Positions 1 through 7,837 of a stretch of DNA of 64,000 bases are shown here, in pieces. Below the pieces are notes generated by a model, which saw only the letters and a list, made by a program, of their open reading frames with translations, searched no databases and was not told the origin of the DNA. Position 1 is the stretch's first letter; every line of letters begins with the position of its first letter. The position numbers and the translations under genes are program-made. Origin of the DNA: a virus; the IMG/VR virus record IMGVR_UViG_3300037882_001264, positions 1-64,000 of that record; one strand, written 5' to 3'.

Positions 1-2770
1 CCGTCGTGCCAGTCGCGGGAGCCACGACTGGCACGACGGCCACTGCCGCGACCCCGCCACCCAGGCTCAGCGATCCAGTGATCGAGGGCACTACCGTGGC
101 AGCGGTACCACCCAGTGTGATCGACCCTACTGCGGCTGCGGTGGCCTGCGCAGTGGTGGTGCCGCCCAGCGTGATGGAGCCCGCGATGCTGGGCACGATC
201 GTCGTAGCCGATCCGCCGAGCGTGATCGAGCCAGTGACGGAGGGCACCGTCGTCGAGGCAGACCCACTGAGTGTGATCGAGCCGGTGGCAGACGCACGGG
301 CCTGGCCCGAGGTAGAGCCACCGAGTGTGATCGAGCCCGAGGCAGTGACTGGAGTCTGCGCAGCAGCCGACCCACCGAGGGTGATCGAGCCAGTGGCTGC
401 GGCTGCTGCCTGTGCGGAGACCGAGCCGCCGAGCGTGATCGAGCCAGCAGGGGTCGCGGCTGCGCGTGCAGTGGCCGACCCGCCGAGTGTGATGCTGCCC
501 GCGATGGCGGGGATGATGGTGGAGGCGCTGCCCCCGAGGGTGATTGATCCACTGACGGCAGGAACAATCGTCGCAGCGGACCCGCTGAGGGTGATCGATC
601 CACTGACAGCGGGGATGATCGTCGAGGCAGACCCACCGAGCGTGATCGACCCAGTGGCAGACGCACCACTCGTCTGGGCGGACCCACCGAGTGTGATGCT
701 GCCAGACGCAGTAGCGGGTGCCTGTGCAGTGACCGATCCGCTCAGTGCGATGGAGCCGGAGACTGCTGGCACAACCGTTGCAGCGGAGCCGCCGAGGGTG
801 ATCGATCCGGAGGCAGTGGCAGCACCTCGCGCTGTTGCTGATCCCGCAAGGGTGATCGAGCCAGAGGCGACAGCAGCAGCCTGGGCCGAGACTGTTCCGG
901 CAAGGGAAAGCGAACCGGACGCCGACGGCACGACCCAGTTCGCAGTTCCACTCAAGGTGATTGACCCAGCCGCGACTCCTGGCGCGCGGGCTGTTGCTCC
1001 ACCACTCAGTGCGATAGAGCCGGTGATCGTGGGGACCACCCACACCGTGGTGCCGCCAAGTGTGATGCTGCCGCTAGCCGTTGCTGCGGCCCGAGCCGTG
1101 ACCGTCCCGCCCAGGCTCAGTGACCCAGACGCAGTAGCCGCAGCCCTCCCAGTGACTGTGCCGCCAAGGGTGATCGATCCACTGACGGCCTGCACGCGCC
1201 AGTCGGCCGAGCCACCGAGGGAGATCGAGCCGGACGCAGTGATCGCTGCTCGGGCAGCGACAGATCCGCCGAGACCGATCGAGCCGGTCGGCTGCTGGAT
1301 AAGACCTGCGCCGAAGTAGGTGTCGTCAATGTAGTGCGTCGAGCCAGGGCCACTTACCGGGTAGTCGAACTTGAAGTATGGGATCGCCAGCGCAGCAGTC
1401 GCGGGTGCCGTTCCTGTGACGGTGATCCTCGTCCACCCGCCTGTCGTGCTGCTGACGACCGTCCCGGTGCTGGAGGAGATGTACGATCCGCCTGAGGTGT
1501 ACCAGTCGATCCACGCCCCCACGTCGGCGACATTGGTGCCAGCGCGCACATAGGATGTCAGCGTGTAGACAGTGTTCGCCGTGACCGAGTACCCGTCGAG
1601 GGAACCATCGATGCAGGTGTACATGTACATGATGGACGAGGAACTCAGGCCAGCGACAGAGTAGGTCCCGGTACGCGCCTGGGCAGAAGAGCGACTCAGG
1701 GATCCGTTCCCGACAGTCCACGCGCCCAGACTTTCCTCTAGGGTCTGGGTGTCGATGCCAAGTATGTTGCGGCCGACAGCCACGTTCCCTCGCGCGACCA
1801 CCGACCCGCCAAGGGTAATCGACCCAGCGACACTACTGATGCGCCAGTTCGCTGATCCACCGAGGGCGATGCTGCCGGACGCAGTGGCGCGGCCCCGGGC
1901 TGTCGCAGAGCCACCGAGCGTGATCGAGCCGGAGGCTGTCGCGGGAGCCCTGGCTGTAGTCGAGCCCCCAAGCGTGATGGACCCACTGGCAGTCGCAGCG
2001 GTGCTGCCCGCTGTCGCGGTGCCCGAGCCGCCGAGGGTGATCGATCCGTTGATGGCGGGGGTCTCTACCCGCACCATGAGATCATCGAAGTAGAAGCGGT
2101 CATTAGTGTCTGTGAGGGGGACGATTAGGGTGGGGGTGATGAATCGTGCGTTGACGTCAAGGGTGAACAGGCGAGAGTGATATGTCCACTCAGTAGTGGT
2201 GGGCGTGATGTTGTTGAAGTAGGAGTTCGACGCAACCGTTGTCTGGTTCTGCTCCCACTCCTTGATGCCGAACCCAACGCTCTTGCCACTGACATTGGCC
2301 CTTACCCAGCCGGTGAATCTAATCTGGCTCCCACCCACAACTGGGCGCTTGGCCATGGTGCTCGGGTCAATGGCAATCTCGGCGGCTCCGCCACCTGAGT
2401 ACAGCGGAGTAGCCATGATGGAGCCGGAGCCGCTCCGCGCTTGAGCCGTCGTCGTGGTGACGATGACGAGGCCGTCATAGGTCGGTGAGACGTACCAATC
2501 GTAGGGTACGTCGTTCTCGCCAGTAGCCTCATCATCGGTGAGGTAGTTACTTCCGTCCCGGATGTAGATAGACTGGCTAGATGACCCGCCAAGGGTGATG
2601 GACCCAGAGGCAGCGGCTGGCGCCTGTGCCGTGGTCGAGCCACCCAGGCTAAGTGATCCAGTGGGCGCTGCTTGAGCAGCAGCGTTGACCGACCCACCAA
2701 GCGTGATGGAGCCGCTCGCCGTGGCATAGGTGGTGCCACCGTGCGGGAAGCCAAACCTGAACGCGAACAC
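1..2770 (-). CDS. GSITLGG-repeat tail fibre or adhesin, 3' end outside window
   Basis: The frame is open from a GTG start, preceded by AAGGGGGG at suitable spacing, to the left edge, so 923 codons are visible. The protein consists of about 32 copies of a 17- or 18-residue unit centred on G-S-[IL]-[TSA]-L-[GSA]-G, in blocks of 3, 5 and 24. Two non-repetitive modules separate the blocks (codons about 65-237 and 338-488). Both modules are rich in Tyr, Trp, Ser and Thr and end in a strand carrying DD (YFDD, YIDD), the look of beta-sandwich carbohydrate-binding modules. Units with Val-Pro in the spacer are 17 residues; Ala/Arg-rich units are 18. It is the last gene of the fibre cluster in this window. 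A receptor-binding fibre is inferred from composition and position; no exact family was recognised. Confidence 0.85.
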   Translation of the reverse strand, partial: MFAFRFGFPHGGTTYATASGSITLGGSVNAAAQAAPTGSLSLGGSTTAQAPAAASGSITLGGSSSQSIYIRDGSNYLTDDEATGENDVPYDWYVSPTYDGLVIVTTTTAQARSGSGSIMATPLYSGGGAAEIAIDPSTMAKRPVVGGSQIRFTGWVRANVSGKSVGFGIKEWEQNQTTVASNSYFNNITPTTTEWTYHSRLFTLDVNARFITPTLIVPLTDTNDRFYFDDLMVRVETPAINGSITLGGSGTATAGSTAATASGSITLGGSTTARAPATASGSITLGGSATARGRATASGSIALGGSANWRISSVAGSITLGGSVVARGNVAVGRNILGIDTQTLEESLGAWTVGNGSLSRSSAQARTGTYSVAGLSSSSIMYMYTCIDGSLDGYSVTANTVYTLTSYVRAGTNVADVGAWIDWYTSGGSYISSSTGTVVSSTTGGWTRITVTGTAPATAALAIPYFKFDYPVSGPGSTHYIDDTYFGAGLIQQPTGSIGLGGSVAARAAITASGSISLGGSADWRVQAVSGSITLGGTVTGRAAATASGSLSLGGTVTARAAATASGSITLGGTTVWVVPTITGSIALSGGATARAPGVAAGSITLSGTANWVVPSASGSLSLAGTVSAQAAAVASGSITLAGSATARGAATASGSITLGGSAATVVPAVSGSIALSGSVTAQAPATASGSITLGGSAQTSGASATGSITLGGSASTIIPAVSGSITLSGSAATIVPAVSGSITLGGSASTIIPAIAGSITLGGSATARAAATPAGSITLGGSVSAQAAAAATGSITLGGSAAAQTPVTASGSITLGGSTSGQARASATGSITLSGSASTTVPSVTGSITLGGSATTIVPSIAGSITLGGTTTAQATAAAVGSITLGGTAATVVPSITGSLSLGGGVAAVAVVPVVAPATGTT
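55..1295 (-). repeat. Main GSITLGG coding repeat array, about 24 units
   Basis: In-frame tandem repeat of 51 or 54 nt. Successive GTGA landmarks on the plus strand fall at 117, 171, 222, 273, 327, 381, 435, 489, 540, 591 and 642. The core G-S-I-T-L-G-G is nearly invariant and the spacer varies between Ala-rich and Val-Pro types. Confidence 0.9.
1795..2058 (-). repeat. Second GSITLGG block, 5 units
   Basis: Five units of the same coding repeat lie between the two lectin-like modules of the fibre gene. Spacers are mainly Ala/Thr/Arg-rich. Confidence 0.85.
2580..2735 (-). repeat. N-terminal GSITLGG block, 3 units
   Basis: Three units (cores GSITLGG, GSLSLGG, GSITLGG) follow directly after a short N-terminal segment containing FAFRFGFP. 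Confidence 0.85.
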
Positions 2771-2785
2771 AGTTCGCCCCCCTTG

Positions 2786-3133
2786 TTAGTCGAGGGTGAC
2801 GACGTGCCAGTCGAAAGCGCGACCCGTGCCGACAGTCTGCTTCAGAGAGAACAGACATCCGTAAGCAACCGGGATCGGTACGGTCTGCACTACGGGATCG
2901 GCGACTGCCCCAGAGAAGGTGGCCAAGTACACGAGGTGTGTGGTAGTGCCTGTGATGAGTGAGTCGGTGCTGATGGTCTTGTTGTAGACGCGGATCTCAA
3001 CAACATCCGTCCCAGTAAGGTTCCTGAGATTGACAGTGAGCACACGAGTCTTGGCCGTCGTCGGCGTAAGAAGCGTGTGTTCAGTGCCGATCGTGGCAGT
3101 CTGGGTGTTGACCGACTCGACTACGGGCGCCAT
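2786..3133 (-). CDS. Probable small virion or fibre-associated protein
   Basis: 115 aa, starting MAPVVESVNT; AAGGA lies upstream of the ATG. It is predicted to be mostly beta strand (Thr/Val-rich) with no membrane segment or obvious catalytic motif. It sits between two fibre-type genes with gaps of about 15 nt, so a tail accessory role is inferred from position. No family recognised. Confidence 0.75.
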   Translation of the reverse strand: MAPVVESVNTQTATIGTEHTLLTPTTAKTRVLTVNLRNLTGTDVVEIRVYNKTISTDSLITGTTTHLVYLATFSGAVADPVVQTVPIPVAYGCLFSLKQTVGTGRAFDWHVVTLD

Positions 3134-3146
3134 GATCCAGATCCTT

Positions 3147-4004
3147 CTAGGTGAATGCGTGAACAGTAATGCCGAATCCTTGCGAAGCGACAGACGAAGC
3201 GATTCGTGCTGAGATACGCGACCCTGCGGGGATAGCCAGACCGTCAATCGGAACAGTCAGCCCCGGGCCCTGCTGGACGATGAACTCCGTAGCGTCAGTA
3301 GCGAAGAACATGTCGGGCCCTACCTGGGCCTCCGACGCTGCCGCCCCGATCCCGATCTGGACCCTTGCCGTGCTTGCTGTTATCGCCGCTGAGGAGTTGC
3401 CATCCACCCTCACGAGCAGGGCGCGAGTCACACCAGTGGATGATGCGACGATCTGCGTCCACGCACCGAGGGTGTTGATGGTCGCCGAAGCAGTGACGGA
3501 CGTCCCCCTCGAAGAGCCTGTGACTGCCCCATAGGTATTGCAGGTTCCGTAACTCCTCTGCCCCGGCCCCACCGCTCCCCGGTTTGAGGCTGGGACCCCG
3601 ACAACCCTGAGGATCTGCGTCTTAGACGCTACGACCGACTGTGTCCTCACTGCGATCCTAGTTCCGCTGGGTACCGTCAGCGGAATGTATATCCAGTGAA
3701 CTCCGGGACTCGCGCTGTTGTACCCGACGCTCATGTTGGCAAGTTGGACAACCTCAGAGGCAGCCGCGCCCGTCGCGACATCGATGAGCGTCGATGTGTT
3801 AGTGGCGGTGACAAAGTTGCTCGACACAAGTAGCCAGAATCCATCCCATGCGCTTGGGGTGGATGCCACTACCTGGATGTACGAGCCCTTGGTGTTGATG
3901 GTGGCTGATGCCGTAGCGGTGACAGAAGTCGGCCAGGAAGAAGCGAGCGTCCCCGGTTCATGAGGACGCTCGCCTGCCGTCTTGTGGAGCGGCCACCACG
4001 CCAT
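3147..4004 (-). CDS. Tail protein with two tandem beta-domains
   Basis: 285 aa. After a short N-terminal tail (MAWWPLHK) it contains two copies of one domain of roughly 115-120 residues. Each begins with SVTA-ASATIN and G-[SW]-x-QIVAS-like strands, carries a GAAASE motif, and ends with a P-[SA]-G-[ST]-R-I strand and a VAS segment. The duplication is visible by eye. Composition (Ser, Thr, Ala, Val) and neighbours suggest a fibre or baseplate decoration protein. The ATG chosen lies 2 nt after the TAA of the preceding gene. Confidence 0.8.
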   Translation of the reverse strand: MAWWPLHKTAGERPHEPGTLASSWPTSVTATASATINTKGSYIQVVASTPSAWDGFWLLVSSNFVTATNTSTLIDVATGAAASEVVQLANMSVGYNSASPGVHWIYIPLTVPSGTRIAVRTQSVVASKTQILRVVGVPASNRGAVGPGQRSYGTCNTYGAVTGSSRGTSVTASATINTLGAWTQIVASSTGVTRALLVRVDGNSSAAITASTARVQIGIGAAASEAQVGPDMFFATDATEFIVQQGPGLTVPIDGLAIPAGSRISARIASSVASQGFGITVHAFT

Positions 4005-4006
4005 GG

Positions 4007-4378
4007 TTACGACGCCGTGAGAGAGATGGCACCCGCAGCGATGGTGATGGAAGCAGCCGTGACCGAGGAGCCGAGCGCAGCGCCGATGGCGAACGTGCCA
4101 CCCGCGTAGGTGGCCGAGTTCCACAGACCGACGTGCGTGACCGCAACCGTGCCAGCAGTGGAGAACGTGAGCGCACCGGAGTTCGTGATCGCCGAGGAGG
4201 CGGCAGCGTTCCACGCCACGGCCTGGCGAGCATACGAGCCGGTGTTCGCGTTCTCGTTGGTGCCGGTGGTGCCAGTCGTCGCGGAGTGCAGCGCACAGTG
4301 CGTCATCTGGTTCGTGGAGCCGGTGCCAGCCAGGCCGTTGAGGGCCGCGTTGGCAGCGGTGGTAGAGGCGAGTGCCAT
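4007..4378 (-). CDS. Phage tail fibre protein
   Basis: 123 aa, rich in Ala, Thr and Gly, with a central THVGLWNSATYAGGTFAIGA-type segment of the kind common in small tail-fibre proteins of actinophages. The C-terminus alternates Ala/Ile/Thr as expected for beta structure. It lies in tight order with the neighbouring fibre genes. Confidence 0.75.
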   Translation of the reverse strand: MALASTTAANAALNGLAGTGSTNQMTHCALHSATTGTTGTNENANTGSYARQAVAWNAAASSAITNSGALTFSTAGTVAVTHVGLWNSATYAGGTFAIGAALGSSVTAASITIAAGAISLTAS

Positions 4379-4381
4379 GGG

Positions 4382-4687
4382 TCAGTCCTCCGTGGTGGCT
4401 GCGGGCCCAGCCGGGGTGTGAACGAAGTCATGCGGCTCGTTCTCGAACATGGGGTGTCCCTCGGCGACGTGGCGCACGGCGATGGCCTCGGCCACCGCGA
4501 GCGCTTCAGCCTCGGTGTCGACCTCGATGACCGCGTCGGTCACGTCGATGGTGGCACCTCCGGGGAGAGTGACGGTGCCGCTGATCGGCCCCGTGACGAC
4601 GACCGACTTGGTCGGGTCGTCCTGCGCGTAGTGGTACAGCGGGGTGCCGTCCTCGTTGGTGCCGAGGCGGGTCTTGATCAGGGTCAT
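4382..4687 (-). CDS. Small acidic protein in the tail cluster
   Basis: 101 aa from an ATG preceded by GAGGAG. It begins MTLIKTRLGTNEDGTPLYHY, has a beta-rich middle with a VTLPGG segment, then an Ala/Glu-rich helix. An upstream in-frame start would run into the intergenic promoter region and is rejected. No family recognised. Confidence 0.7.
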   Translation of the reverse strand: MTLIKTRLGTNEDGTPLYHYAQDDPTKSVVVTGPISGTVTLPGGATIDVTDAVIEVDTEAEALAVAEAIAVRHVAEGHPMFENEPHDFVHTPAGPAATTED

Positions 4688-4731
4688 GCGGTTCTCCTCA
4701 GGATGGTGCCGGAAGGGTGGAGGGCGGAAAC

Positions 4732-4760
4732 TTGACAAAGCAGCCTTGTCATGCTATAAC
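4732..4760 (+). promoter_or_regulatory. Rightward sigma70-type promoter, antisense to tail genes
   Basis: TTGACA, a 17-bp spacer and TATAAC on the plus strand, the only strong promoter seen in that orientation. It overlaps the 3' end of the collagen-like gene to its right, so a transcript would be antisense to tail genes. The same bases form an inverted repeat, TGACAA/TTGTCA. No convincing plus-strand gene follows. Confidence 0.5.
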
Positions 4761-5183
4761 CCACCGATACTGGATGGTAACGCTCTTCGGTGGGACGCTC
4801 CCCACCGGGGTCACACAGGCGAACTGAATGACGTCCCCGGCCGAGCATGGGTACGAGACGGGGAAGGCCTGGTAGGTGTTCCCCGAGAGCAGCGTCATGA
4901 CCGACCCCAGAGCAACCCCGTTGCGGATCGTCTGGAGCCCGACGTTGGCGTTGCCAGCCTCACAAGCGACTGCGACAGACACCAGGGTGCTGTCCTTGTC
5001 GATCGGGAGGCGTGCGCTGTAGGTCTTCTGCGCGAGCGTGGTGATGCCGCCGAGCACGGTCACGACCTCGTCAGCAGGAGCGGCGGGTCCAGGAGGGCCA
5101 GTGGGACCAGGAGGGCCGAACGCAGCGCCAGGGCCCCCAGTGGGGACTCTGACGAACGCGGTGATGGCCCTGTGGTCAGTCAT
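4749..5183 (-). CDS. Collagen-stalked tail protein, short paralogue
   Basis: 144 aa. An N-terminal Gly-X-Y stretch (about residues 18-36, PGPTGPPGP type) is followed by a beta-rich C-terminal head. The head matches that of the larger collagen-like fibre upstream: both contain a [VL]-x-GG-[VI]-[AT]-TL start, AG-[NS]-ANV, YQ-[AT]-F-[PA]-VS and SAGDVIQ. The two are therefore paralogues with stalks of different length. Probably part of the tail-tip fibre apparatus. Confidence 0.8.
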   Translation of the reverse strand: MTDHRAITAFVRVPTGGPGAAFGPPGPTGPPGPAAPADEVVTVLGGITTLAQKTYSARLPIDKDSTLVSVAVACEAGNANVGLQTIRNGVALGSVMTLLSGNTYQAFPVSYPCSAGDVIQFACVTPVGSVPPKSVTIQYRWVIA

Positions 5184-5189
5184 GGCGGA

Positions 5190-5447
5190 CTACTTCGCCG
5201 CCCAGCCGGTGTTGCCCACGCCGACTTCCTTGACGTAGAGCGTAGTGCCCACGCCACCATCAGTGCGGAGGAAGAGGGTGCCCACCGGAGCGGTGACAGC
5301 AGCCTCGGGCGAGCCATCGCCGAACAAGATCTTCCCGTTGGTCAGGGAAGCCTCCGCGATGCCAGCCTCCATGTGGTTCAGTTTCACGGCTGTGATCGGG
5401 GTAGCGCCGATAGGGTCATCGGCCCAGGTCTGCACGATGTAGGTCAT
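5190..5447 (-). CDS. Small tail-fibre protein
   Basis: 85 aa beginning MTYIVQTWADD, with the ATG directly behind AGGAGGTG. The segment GATPITAVKLNHMEAGI resembles N-terminal attachment segments of many phage fibre proteins. The C-terminus (GTLFLRTDGG) is a typical fibre beta segment. An upstream in-frame ATG lies inside the GGGTAGAGG element and is rejected. Confidence 0.75.
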   Translation of the reverse strand: MTYIVQTWADDPIGATPITAVKLNHMEAGIAEASLTNGKILFGDGSPEAAVTAPVGTLFLRTDGGVGTTLYVKEVGVGNTGWAAK

Positions 5448-5454
5448 GGCACCT

Positions 5455-5471
5455 CCTCTACCCATTACGGG
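5455..5471 (-). repeat. Late-gene leader element, copy 1
   Basis: Minus strand reads CCCGTAATGGGTAGAGG, immediately 5' of the AGGAGG of the following fibre gene. It is one of seven related elements. A second inverted repeat, AGGACT/AGTCCT, lies about 20 nt further upstream. Confidence 0.55.
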
Positions 5472-5501
5472 CAGCGAGGGGGCGTCCCACAGGACTGAGG
5501 G

Positions 5502-5603
5502 CTAGTCCTCGTCGGCGTCCATGGCCAGACCCCAGCGGGAGTCTGCACCGCTGGGTGGGGGAGTCGCCTCGGTGGCGACGATCCAGACAGGCCTACCCTC
5601 CAT
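5502..5603 (-). CDS. Possible 33-aa peptide
   Basis: ATG overlaps the stop of the preceding gene by 11 nt. It encodes a short peptide (MEGRPVWIVATEA... ending DADED) with a Pro/Ser middle and an acidic tail. There is no clear ribosome site, so expression would depend on translational coupling. No function can be inferred. Confidence 0.4.
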   Translation of the reverse strand: MEGRPVWIVATEATPPPSGADSRWGLAMDADED

Positions 5604-6045
5604 CGGACGCCAGCCTCTCTGTGATCCTGTTGGCAGCCTCGATTGTACGCAGAGAGGACTCGTACGTGTTACCCAGGCTGGCACTATCGTCGTAGTTCTT
5701 GGGGATGATCAGGTCGTAACGGCTCGCGAGGAGCCTCCCGAACGCTCCGATGCTGGCGACGTAGACTCGATCAATCCCCAACTGCCCCTTGGTCCAGAAG
5801 AACAGTTCCTTGAAGATGCCTTGCTGCTGGTAGTCAGCCCTGGTCCAGACAGCGGTCTCGCCACCGGCACACTTGCCTGTGCACGAATCGCACCAACTGC
5901 CCCTATCAGTCCATCGGAGGGACGCCAGTGAGACGCACTCGCCGTCCTCGTTGAGGGCGGCACCGATCGCCTGGTCCGGCGCGTAGAGGCCGACATCCCG
6001 AGTCTCCTGCTCGGTCAGGAGGCGGAAGGAGATCCCGTCTAGCAT
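5593..6045 (-). CDS. GNAT-like N-acetyltransferase, partner of the ANL enzyme
   Basis: 150 aa. A beta hairpin (IGAALNEDGE, SLASLRW) is followed by a Cys cluster (CDSCTGKC). Next comes a GNAT motif-A-like strand and helix (TRADYQQQGIFKELF, with Q-Q-x-G matching the acyl-CoA pyrophosphate loop), then a VYVAS strand and an ASRYDL ending typical of the C-terminal GNAT hairpin. The ATG overlaps the TAG of the adenylate-forming enzyme gene, so the two are translationally coupled. Acyl transfer is inferred; the substrate is unknown. The CxxCxxxC insertion is unusual and might bind a metal. Confidence 0.6.
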   Translation of the reverse strand: MLDGISFRLLTEQETRDVGLYAPDQAIGAALNEDGECVSLASLRWTDRGSWCDSCTGKCAGGETAVWTRADYQQQGIFKELFFWTKGQLGIDRVYVASIGAFGRLLASRYDLIIPKNYDDSASLGNTYESSLRTIEAANRITERLASDGG

Positions 6046-7328
6046 CGCGCTGCGCCCCACTCATCCATACTGACGAACTCGACCACCTTGGGCGCGTAGG
6101 CGAAGGGGAGCAGTTCGTTGAGCCGGGCGCGGACGACCTCGGGGTCTTCCTGCATGCCGGTGTAGCGCATCTTGATGGCTGCGGAGGCTTTGCCTGTCGA
6201 GGCCACGGTGATCTTGAAGTCGAGCACGCCATCGATTGAGCCCGCTGCGCGGTTGACCAACTCCAGGGGGACGGAGAAGCCGCTCACGCGGACCTTCTTC
6301 ACCTTGCGCCCCACGGGGGTGATGGCGTTGCCATCATGCTCGACGATGTCGTCGATGACGCGATCGGCGCCGTATTCGAGTCCACCCTCGCCATCGTAGA
6401 GCCCCATGATGAACGAGGAGCGCACTGTGAAGTTATCCCCCTCGCTGGAGACGATTGCGACTCCGGGGAGGATCTCGAAGGGGCCTCCGGCGAGCGCGTC
6501 CCTGATACCAATGAGCCCGGCCTCGGTGGTGGCGTAAGCATCCACGATGTGCTCGACGCGCATCGACTCGCGGGCGTAGGCCAACTGCTCCTCGGTGAGC
6601 GGAGCCCCAGAGGATAGGAGCGCTCTAATGCCGGGGATCTCCCCCACGCCTTGCGCCATGAAGCGCTCAAGCATCGAGGGGCGCGCACTGAGCATGGTGA
6701 TCCCATACTTCTGCGCCATAGCGCTAATGACCTCAGTCGAGGGGCGCTCGTTGGTCAGGTAGGTCTTGAATCCCAGCCCCGTCAAGCACAGGAAGACGCT
6801 CGCTGACGCCATCAGCGGGGGCGAGTAGAAGGCCTTGCGGGGGAGATCGCCCGTGACGGCGCTCATGGTCTCCCCCATGCTCTCTGCCGAGAAGGTGAAG
6901 GGGCTGACGAGGCTGACCTTCGGGAGGCCGGTGCTGCCCGACGATGACGACACGATCCCGCCGAAGACGCTCGCGAACTCTCCCTCGGGCCGGTCGAGGA
7001 ACAGGAGCGGGTCGGAGTGGTCGAACTCAGAGCCGTAGCCGATGAAGTCCTCGCACTTCGTCACACGGATCAGATAATCATTGGCCATCCCGTCCATCAG
7101 TGATGCGAGGGGTAGGACATTGCGTCCAGTCGCTGCGACCCCCACCACGAGCGCGAGCCCGTAGATGTTGTTGTCTCCGCGCACGCCGACGATGCCAGCA
7201 TCGGGGAAGGTCTCGTCCACGTAGCGCGCGGTCTTACGGACCAGCGTGAGGAACTCAGCCTTGGTCAGCAGGACGTCGTCCTGCCCGAACACCACCTCGT
7301 CGCTGGCGAACGGTTCGAGGATCTTCAC
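6039..7328 (-). CDS. Adenylate-forming (ANL superfamily) enzyme, AMP-binding
   Basis: 429 aa. It shows the ANL motifs in order: the Ser/Thr/Gly phosphate loop SSSSGSTGLPKVS (about residues 127-139), SSGAP (239-243), DAYATTEAG (263-271, the YxTTE adenine/carboxylate motif) and a hinge-region VGRKVKKVRVSG followed by PLELV (339-358). ANL enzymes activate a carboxylate as acyl-AMP. At 429 aa it is shorter than stand-alone acyl-CoA ligases (about 500-550). The C-terminal lobe ends MDEWGAARC, without a recognisable GK-[IV]-x-R catalytic-lysine motif. It is embedded between tail genes with 4- to 7-nt overlaps on both sides, so it is a native part of the operon. Tail-protein modification is one possible role. 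Confidence 0.85.
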   Translation of the reverse strand: MKILEPFASDEVVFGQDDVLLTKAEFLTLVRKTARYVDETFPDAGIVGVRGDNNIYGLALVVGVAATGRNVLPLASLMDGMANDYLIRVTKCEDFIGYGSEFDHSDPLLFLDRPEGEFASVFGGIVSSSSGSTGLPKVSLVSPFTFSAESMGETMSAVTGDLPRKAFYSPPLMASASVFLCLTGLGFKTYLTNERPSTEVISAMAQKYGITMLSARPSMLERFMAQGVGEIPGIRALLSSGAPLTEEQLAYARESMRVEHIVDAYATTEAGLIGIRDALAGGPFEILPGVAIVSSEGDNFTVRSSFIMGLYDGEGGLEYGADRVIDDIVEHDGNAITPVGRKVKKVRVSGFSVPLELVNRAAGSIDGVLDFKITVASTGKASAAIKMRYTGMQEDPEVVRARLNELLPFAYAPKVVEFVSMDEWGAARC

Positions 7329-7837
7329 AGGGCATCCAATCGTGCGGCGAGAGCCGAGAGCCTGGACTCCAATGCAGCGATCCGGATCTCGTAGTTCAGG
7401 ACTGTCGAGGCGAGGTTCGCCTGGTTGGCACCAGCGACAGACAGCAGCATGCTGTACGCATACGATACCTGCGATAGCACGAGGAAGGCAAGCCGATCGA
7501 TCTCAGGATGGTTGTACGGGTAGTCCCGGTAGGCCAGCAATGCAGTCTGCACCAGCGGGTTCGCGTCCCTGAACTCTGTCGCCGTGACGGCCGAGTCGGC
7601 CGTGGCGCTGCGCAGTGCAGTGAGCGCTGCGTACATCTTCGCGCCGATGTCGTTCCGTGCGTTGATCTCCTCCTGGCTGGCGTCAGGGAAGAAGGAGATG
7701 TACTCGGCGAGTTCGTCATCAGTGCAGGCGCGCGGTGTTCCGAGCGGCTCACCCGATGCGTCCAGGTACTGGATCAGCCTGGTGTTGGTGTCGAAGCGGG
7801 CCCTGTTGCCATCGACTCGTAGCCATTCCCTGATCAT
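7325..7837 (-). CDS. Tail-region protein of unknown function
   Basis: 170 aa beginning MIREWLRVDGNRARF; the ATG shares one base with the preceding TGA. It is mostly helical and ends in a heptad-like stretch (LNYEIRIAALESRLSALAARLDAL) suggesting a coiled-coil trimer. It directly precedes the ANL gene with an ATGA overlap. A fibre-connecting role is possible; no family recognised. Confidence 0.75.
   Translation of the reverse strand: MIREWLRVDGNRARFDTNTRLIQYLDASGEPLGTPRACTDDELAEYISFFPDASQEEINARNDIGAKMYAALTALRSATADSAVTATEFRDANPLVQTALLAYRDYPYNHPEIDRLAFLVLSQVSYAYSMLLSVAGANQANLASTVLNYEIRIAALESRLSALAARLDAL

Noticed and set aside
55-1295. CRISPR-like spacing of 51/54 nt repeats
   Set aside because: Repeats are in-frame coding, lack palindromic repeats and unique spacers of constant length, and no cas gene is present.
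6-1319. 437-aa plus-strand open frame of PPSVIEP-type repeats
   Set aside because: It is the complement of the GSITLGG repeat gene; repeat units and ribosome site make sense only on the minus strand.
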